Source: Larix kaempferi (Eukaryota > Streptophyta > Pinopsida > Pinales > Pinaceae). Taken from it: a DNA stretch of 64,000 nucleotides. Of the stretch, positions 59,460 to 64,000 are shown one piece after another. Both the position numbers and the translations under genes were made by a program. A model generated the notes under the pieces. That model was not told the origin of the DNA. It did no database searches and worked only from the letters and a program-made list of their open reading frames with translations. Where the stretch lies: contig BSBM01000461.1 of assembly GCA_027924585.1 (NCBI GenBank), positions 5,764,501-5,828,500 on the forward strand, given 5' to 3'. How positions within the stretch are numbered: the first letter of the stretch is position 1; the number at the start of each line of letters is the position of its first letter.

Positions 59460-60217
59460 TGATGGATCCCATAAATAGGTAAGAAAATACATCTAAATCC
59501 TTTTCTCAATCAATCAAATTGTTTAAGAAAGAAGGTATCATGGTATCAAGTTGGTAAAAGATGAATGCATCCTAATTATATTTATAGAAGATTTCAATTT
59601 ACATATTATGGATGTTGTAGTCTTCCTTTCTAGCTTAAAATACACATATGGAATTAATATGGTTGGCTGTTAGCAGTACCATTTTTTCCAAAGTTCTAGA
59701 ACTAAGGCATTGAGCTAGTTTTTCTAGAAGAACATAGAAGAGAAGTAGTTTTACTTACAGTTAGTTGGAGCAATTCGAAAGAATGTGAAAGAGTAGTATT
59801 TTTGTATGGACCAGTGTGCAGGACAACTGATATTCAAAAGAGAATCTACAGTTACTAAGTACAACTCCAGTGTTCGACGATTCTGAATACATATATGATT
59901 GAGGCCTAGTCCCTGAAGACTAGACCGATCTTAGTTAGACTGCCACTTTGCATTGTCCTCCATAGAGCGCCACATGCATTTATGATTTAGATACTAGCAG
60001 TTCATAGTATTAGAATAGGTCTATTTAAACAATGTCGCCTAGCTCACAAAAGCCCCCAATTTTGTATAAGCATAGTTATATTTCCATCGTTTGAGAGCAT
60101 TATACAGTTTGAGACTTAATATGTTTAATAGTGATTTTTAAGTAAATGAAGATTTCTTTTGTCCCATCTTATTGAGTAAATTTGTGTTCTTGTATTGCCA
60201 TGGGTTTTGGCCCATCA
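59460..60217 (+). repeat. G1 3' LTR, 758 bp (boundary inferred)
   Basis: Starts TGATGGATCC right after the polypurine tract and is taken to end at GGCCCATCA (60217), which mirrors the start as an imperfect inverted repeat. The expected 5-bp target copy would be ATAGG (60218-60222). The 5' LTR is outside the window, so the right end rests on the TG..CA inverted ends only. Confidence 0.65.
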
Positions 60218-60439
60218 ATAGGAAATTACAGGGGCATGTGAGTTAGATTAGATTTTATTGCTTTCGAATGAATGAGATAGGTTAACATAGAACCTAGTAG
60301 ATTCATTACGGTTTGTAGGAAAATTAAAGTATGTTTGACAAAGTGGCATTATATAGATTATTTCTGCACCTTGAATTCAGTTTGAATGCTTTTTATCATT
60401 TCACAATTTCTAATTCAGCATTTGTTTTATAAGACATGG
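60218..60439. other. Short unassigned gap between G1 and G3
   Basis: About 220 bp with no gene or repeat I recognise. It could be pre-insertion host DNA, or part of the G3 LTR if that LTR starts earlier than proposed. Confidence 0.4.
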
Positions 60440-61146
60440 TGTTAACACCTAAAAAGTGCTCACTAGCTCATTTCCTTATTCACATGACCCATTTGTCCAC
60501 TTTTCCACCATCTGAGCCTCTGAAGCCAACAAAATGTCACCAAAAGACCTTAGTACACCCCTTTTCCCACTCAAAAAGATTATTTTTCCTAAAAAAGCAT
60601 AAAAAAAACCCTCAAAAAGGGTCCAAAATTCCCAAAAATATTAAAAAGGGAATAAAAATATTAATTTTATTCAAAAAAGGAAAAAAGGAGGGAAAAGTAC
60701 CTAAACCATGTTGGTCAATACCATTGGTTTCCACAAAACCACAAATGGTATTCCCCACCACCAAAACCTATAAAAAGGTGGTAGGGGCTCCTCATTCCAC
60801 ATCCATCCATATTCCTATCCTCATGCTGCCAAAATATCCCTTGAGTTTTTGGCCATTGTAGCAACCTTGGAGAAAGGACCCATTGGAGTTTGGAGCTGCT
60901 CACCCTTGGAGCTTCTCAACTATCTTCATCAATCGGAGGTATTCTTATTGCAAGCACTTGCTTGCCCCCATTTTCAATACAAAAATTATTTTTTATCTTT
61001 CTTGTTCTTATTTGTTAATTCAAAAATGCACATGCTAGTTTAGTTTAGTTTAGATTTAGTTTATTGTTTTTGCTTAATATTGAAACTGCTGCTACTAGTT
61101 AGCAGGTGCCCATTGCACTAAGCTTGGTTGCAAAACCAAGCCAACA
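60440..61146 (+). repeat. G3 5' LTR, about 707 bp (left boundary tentative)
   Basis: The right end AAGCCAACA is fixed by the adjacent PBS-like sequence. The left end is proposed at TGTTAACACC (60440), forming TGTT..AACA ends, but no partner LTR is in the window. It contains a TATA box at 60769. A run of Lys/Pro-rich codons (60590-60720) is A-rich sequence, not a recognised gene. Confidence 0.55.
60769..60778 (+). promoter_or_regulatory. TATA box of the G3 LTR
   Basis: TATAAAAAGG preceded by a C/A-rich stretch; about 375 bp before the LTR end, a normal place for an LTR promoter. Motif evidence only. Confidence 0.6.
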
Positions 61147-61151
61147 GTTTT

Positions 61152-61164
61152 TGGCGACTCCGTT
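61152..61164 (+). other. G3 primer-binding-site-like sequence
   Basis: TGGCGACTCCGTT lies 5 nt after the LTR end. TGGCGAC-type sites are found after the LTR in several plant gypsy elements that do not use Met tRNA; the exact tRNA is not identified here. Confidence 0.6.
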
Positions 61165-61383
61165 GCTTTTCGAATCTTTAGATCTCACTTTTGCTTTAGA
61201 TCTTAGTTTTTGATAGTATTAGTTAGTTTAATTCATAGATCTGCCACCCTAGATAGCAGATCCATTGCTGTTCTAGATCTTGGCTCATTTTTTAGCCATT
61301 AACAACCCGAAATTCTCAATTTTCGGGTTCGTTTTTCGGCGTCTGCGTACGGCTTTCACCTCGCGGATTTTTTCCCAACAGTC

Positions 61384-61614
61384 GCGCGGCTCATCGCCAC
61401 TGTGCGGCCTTTTTCCGCGCGGTTCACCGCGGCTTCGCGGCCAATTAGCGTGCTGCACATCGCGGCTTCGCGGACATTTTCCGCGCTGCACATCGTGACT
61501 GTGTGACGAAATCCCGCGCGGTCCATCGCGGCTTCACGGCCAAAACCCGCGCTTCCCATCGCGGCTGTGGGACAGAAACCCGCGCGGTCCATCGCGGCTG
61601 TTCTGTCAAAACCC
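61384..61614. repeat. GC-rich 33-bp tandem repeat, seven full units, in G3 leader
   Basis: Units start at 61384, 61417, 61450, 61483, 61516, 61549 and 61582, each exactly 33 bp with the frame GCGC(G/T)..CATCGCGGCT and a variable tail ending in CCC or TCC. A degenerate unit precedes (61351-61383) and a partial follows (61615). GC content is far above the surroundings and CpG-rich. As 33 is divisible by three, open frames with an 11-residue period appear in several frames of both strands; I do not call these genes. Confidence 0.93.
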
Positions 61615-63050
61615 GCGATGCCAATTTTTTCATTCGGCCGATCCGTTTAAAAAATTAATTTTTTACTGTTTTTTCTGCCCACATAGCACATTTTACAATA
61701 CTAAGATTCCAACATTGTTTACAGCCATAGGAAAATTTTACTATTTAGAATGCACATTTGAAAAAGTCTTTTTAAAAATTTTCAGAAATTGAAAGAAGGA
61801 TTTATTTGCATTTTATCTAGATTAAAATTTTTGCTGTTTACTTCTTTGATTTTTTGCCCATAGAAATTTTTGAAAAAGAAATCAATTTATTTCAAAGAAG
61901 TCATATTATTTGCTTTCCTATGTCAAAAGATCCTTTGTTTTTTTAATAGTCTTTGCAAAGCATTTAATTTCCATTTATTGAAAAAGTCATATTATTTGCT
62001 TTTCTATTTTCAAAAAATCCTTTGTTTTTTGAATACTTAGCATTTACTTTTTCAATTTCAGTTTAAAATATCACACGTGCACCCACTCAAACACATAATT
62101 TAAACTGAGCCTTAAAATTTACCCTAATTTCAACCCACTTTTAACCCCACTTGGGGAACATTAAAAGAACTTTGTAGCTAGGTAGTATTGAGGGGATATG
62201 TGTTCCAATAACACCCCTCAGTTATTACATTTGAGACATAGAAGTTGTCCATTAGGGAACCAAAATCTCCTAGTATTTTTTGGCACGGTCACAACCGGTT
62301 TATGGGAAGGCCTCTCCCCTAGGAGGGTTGAATCCGCGAGGATGGTTCCAGAAGCCCGAGTGGAATACCGAAATCCATTTAGTAACCGAAGGGCTACCAT
62401 TCGCAGTTCTCGGGATATTCTTGTATGGGGGTATTGCGGTAAAAGGACTAAACGGCAAATTTACCTTTTCTCGACGTGTCATGAACGGAGTATCCTAGTA
62501 GCCATTCTTTAGGATTGATTACCCGGTGTCCCTCCCGGTAGGGGGATATCTAGCCGTTGACTCAACACTCAATATTGTCTGACTTGGATTTCATCACCTT
62601 GCAGAGAATATAGTTTGTTGATTCACAATACTTTTCGTTAGGTGTTTGCATGATACAATCCACCTTTGGTCTAGTTGCACCTATTTTTTCTAGAAGCTGT
62701 TTGCATGTTGGTACTCTGACCATTTTTTGCATCCCTCCACTTATTATAGCACAACTGCTATAATAAGTGCCTTTTTGAGGTTGATTTTTTGGCCTGAGGC
62801 CTTCATTTTCACTCATTTTCTTGCACCCTTGGTTGCATTAGGGTTTTGAGTTTTTTATATATTACCATTTTACACATAAGATTTTTCCACAAAAAACTTA
62901 TTTCTCACCATTGAGAATTTTAGAAGCTCTCGTCGTCTTCAGGGCGAACTCCCAGAGTTCAGTCTACTTGGCTCGCCATGTCACCGACAACGAGCCTTAT
63001 CCTTTGACTCGACACATCGTCGGTCAAACAGACGGTCATCTGATTCTGAC
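61615..63050 (+). other. G3 leader, second part
   Basis: No recognised gene. A direct repeat (AAAAGTCATATTATTTGCTTT-type words) is at about 61899 and 61983. The stretch 62150-62560 is GC-richer with several CCTCTCCCCTAGGAGG- or CCGGTGTCCCTCCCGG-like self-complementary patches. A hairpin lies at 62738-62769. Long plant gypsy leaders of this kind are usually non-coding RNA with packaging and translation signals (inference). Confidence 0.5.
62738..62769. repeat. Perfect 14-bp hairpin in G3 leader
   Basis: CACTTATTATAGCA, loop CAAC, TGCTATAATAAGTG. It lies 280 bp upstream of the gag start. Confidence 0.88.
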
Positions 63051-64000
63051 ATGCCTCACTTCACATTTGATTTAGAGGCAGAATCCGAAAACCCTACCGA
63101 GTTATTACCACCCAACCTCATGGCTGGGACAGAATTCGACCCACTTTTTACCAGCACCATAGGTGATACATCCACAGACCCTTCTGCTGCGGTGCCATCC
63201 ATGGCAACCACCACCACCCTAGGTATGCCTAATATGGCGGACACTCCACATTTAGGAATTCCCAACACAGGGCCACCTCTTGTTATAGGAATCCCCAACA
63301 CAGGGCCACCACCTGTTATGGGTATGCCGAATATAGGGGTCACACCCCCTCTCAGTTCCACAAACCAGATTCCAGGAATCACCACTGCTATTCCTAACCC
63401 TGGTGTAACCCACGTTGCACTTGGAAATGCTGGCCCTTACCAGACAACTATTGGAGGACACATACCTTCAATACCTAACATACCTTTAGGCGCTACTGGA
63501 CCCCTACATCATACCACCATGACTAGTCATGTCCCAGTCCCAGTCACTAAATCTGCTAGCTTACCGTACATGGCAAGTCTGAACTTACCAGACTTAGCCA
63601 GGCTCACTAATGATCCTATCAGACACGATCCTACGTGGCCTCACATGCCCACCAAACTCCCCTCTGACATCCCTAAGTTTGAGGGCAAGGCAGGTGAGGA
63701 CCCCCAGAACCATATCATGTCCTTCCATCTATGGTGTTCCTCCAATTCCATAGTGGATGACTCTGTCCGCCTCTGTCTATTACAGCGCACCTTCAATGGC
63801 TCGGCAGCTAAGTGGTATATCAAGCAGCCCCATGGGACCCATGCCACCTTTACCTCCCTTGCTTCGACCTTCCTGCAGTTCTTTCAGTTACCTGTCCGCT
63901 ATGATGCGGGCGTTGAGATCCTACTATCTTGCAGATAGAACACGGCCACCCACATCACTGACCACATTCATGAGTGGCATCAACACCAAAGCCTCTGCAA
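63051..64000 (+). pseudogene. gag: G3 gag, N-terminal and capsid part, one in-frame stop
   Basis: ATG at 63051 (MPHFTFDLEAESENPTEL). A Pro/Gly/Thr-rich N-terminal third has repeated (G)IPNTGPP and GMPN(M/I) words. Then come the conserved gag entry DIPKFEGKAGEDPQNHIMSF (about 63670) and capsid-like segments RLCLLQRTFNGSAAKWY, FTSLASTFLQFFQLP. A TAG at 63936-63938 sits where Gln is expected; the same frame continues beyond it (NTATHITDHIHEWH) to the window edge. This single nonsense change (CAG to TAG would explain it) is the only visible lesion, so the copy is young or read through. The C-terminal knuckle and pol are outside the window. Confidence 0.8.

Larger units (their letters stand above)
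1..60217 (+). mobile_element. G1: host Ty3/gypsy LTR retrotransposon, split by nested insertions (5' end outside window)
   Basis: Pieces at 1-385, 34175-36515, 43509-45095, 51526-54260 and 58660-60217 read in order as gag, zinc knuckles, reverse transcriptase, RNase H, integrase, an extra downstream ORF, polypurine tract and 3' LTR. At each insertion, removing the inserted element plus one copy of its target duplication restores the reading frame across the junction (for example GAFLGQ-EDNKVPYSIYY at the RNase H site). Total G1 sequence here is about 8.6 kb. The RT motif FPLPFIDQ and the ORF after pol point to an Athila/Tat-like lineage (family knowledge, not tested). Stops and frameshifts are frequent, so it is an old, inactive copy. 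The 5' LTR and primer-binding site would lie upstream of base 1. Confidence 0.85.
60440..64000 (+). mobile_element. G3: Ty3/gypsy element, 5' LTR, leader and gag (runs off window)
   Basis: An LTR end CCAACA at 61146 is followed by a PBS-like TTTTGGCGACTCCGTTG, a long leader with a 33-bp repeat array and a hairpin, and a gag frame from 63051. The gag differs clearly from that of G1 and G2, so this is a different family. The 3' part is beyond base 64000. Confidence 0.75.

Noticed and set aside
60436-60861. 141-codon Lys/Pro-rich frame
   Set aside because: Lies inside the G3 LTR across the TATA region, low complexity from A-runs, no motif; an LTR would not be expected to encode it.
61285-61633. 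Minus-strand open frames of 60-78 codons with 11-residue repeats
   Set aside because: They are produced by the 33-bp GC-rich tandem array, which is open in several frames on both strands; nothing selects one frame.
62198-62512. 104-codon frame in the G3 leader and its overlapping partners
   Set aside because: Several overlapping frames in both strands of a GC-richer leader segment, no motif, no similarity recognised.
63056-63847. Minus-strand frames of 68-109 codons opposite G3 gag
   Set aside because: Shadows of the gag frame.

Overview
This is an intergenic, repeat-built stretch of a large plant nuclear genome. Every coding remnant belongs to a plant transposable-element family (Ty3/gypsy, Ty1/copia, CACTA) or is a plant gene fragment carried by one; no free-standing host gene was seen. 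The depth of nesting, long non-coding retroelement leaders and the element types suit a giant seed-plant genome. A conifer or other gymnosperm is my guess, not a demonstrated fact.

Layout: the window is almost entirely one old Ty3/gypsy element (here G1, plus strand, Athila/Tat-like reverse transcriptase, 5' end outside the window, 3' LTR at 59460-60217) that has been split by four direct insertions, two of which have their own insertions. (1) In G1 gag: a minus-strand LARD-like LTR element, 386-34169, with LTRs of about 4.4 kb and only 1.6 kb of non-coding interior. Its right-hand LTR holds a 19.5-kb CACTA transposon (7400-26881, duplicated TTT) and a 3.9-kb solo LTR (29998-33896, duplicated CCCTT). 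The CACTA element itself holds a 595-bp solo LTR (12738-13332, duplicated CTAAG). (2) In G1 RNase H: copia-1, 36516-43503 (duplicated GAAGA). (3) At the 3' end of G1 pol: copia-2, 45096-51520 (duplicated AAAAT). (4) In the extra ORF downstream of G1 pol: a pol-deleted gypsy element G2, 54261-58654 (duplicated TCAAC). Removing the insertions gives a continuous G1 of about 8.6 kb within the window. From about 60440 to the window end lies the 5' LTR, leader and gag of another gypsy element, G3.

The most interesting object is the CACTA element. It has a complete 8-exon TNP2-type transposase gene whose predicted exons join to exactly 1085 codons, and a 5-exon second gene (388 codons) in the TNPA position. 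It also carries a roughly 331-bp satellite array of about 12 units, and a captured, intron-containing copy of most of the plant UFD1 gene next to a class-3 lipase (phospholipase A1-like) fragment, both on the opposite strand to the transposase. It may therefore be a potentially mobile element that has duplicated host gene sequence.

The retroelements are mostly dead. G1 and G2 carry many stops and frameshifts. The two copia elements lack recognisable gag, protease and integrase but retain RT/RNase H reading frames with different deletions. G3 gag is nearly open, with one in-frame stop before the window edge. Exon boundaries, element boundaries and repeat units were read by eye; percentages of identity and database matches were not computed.
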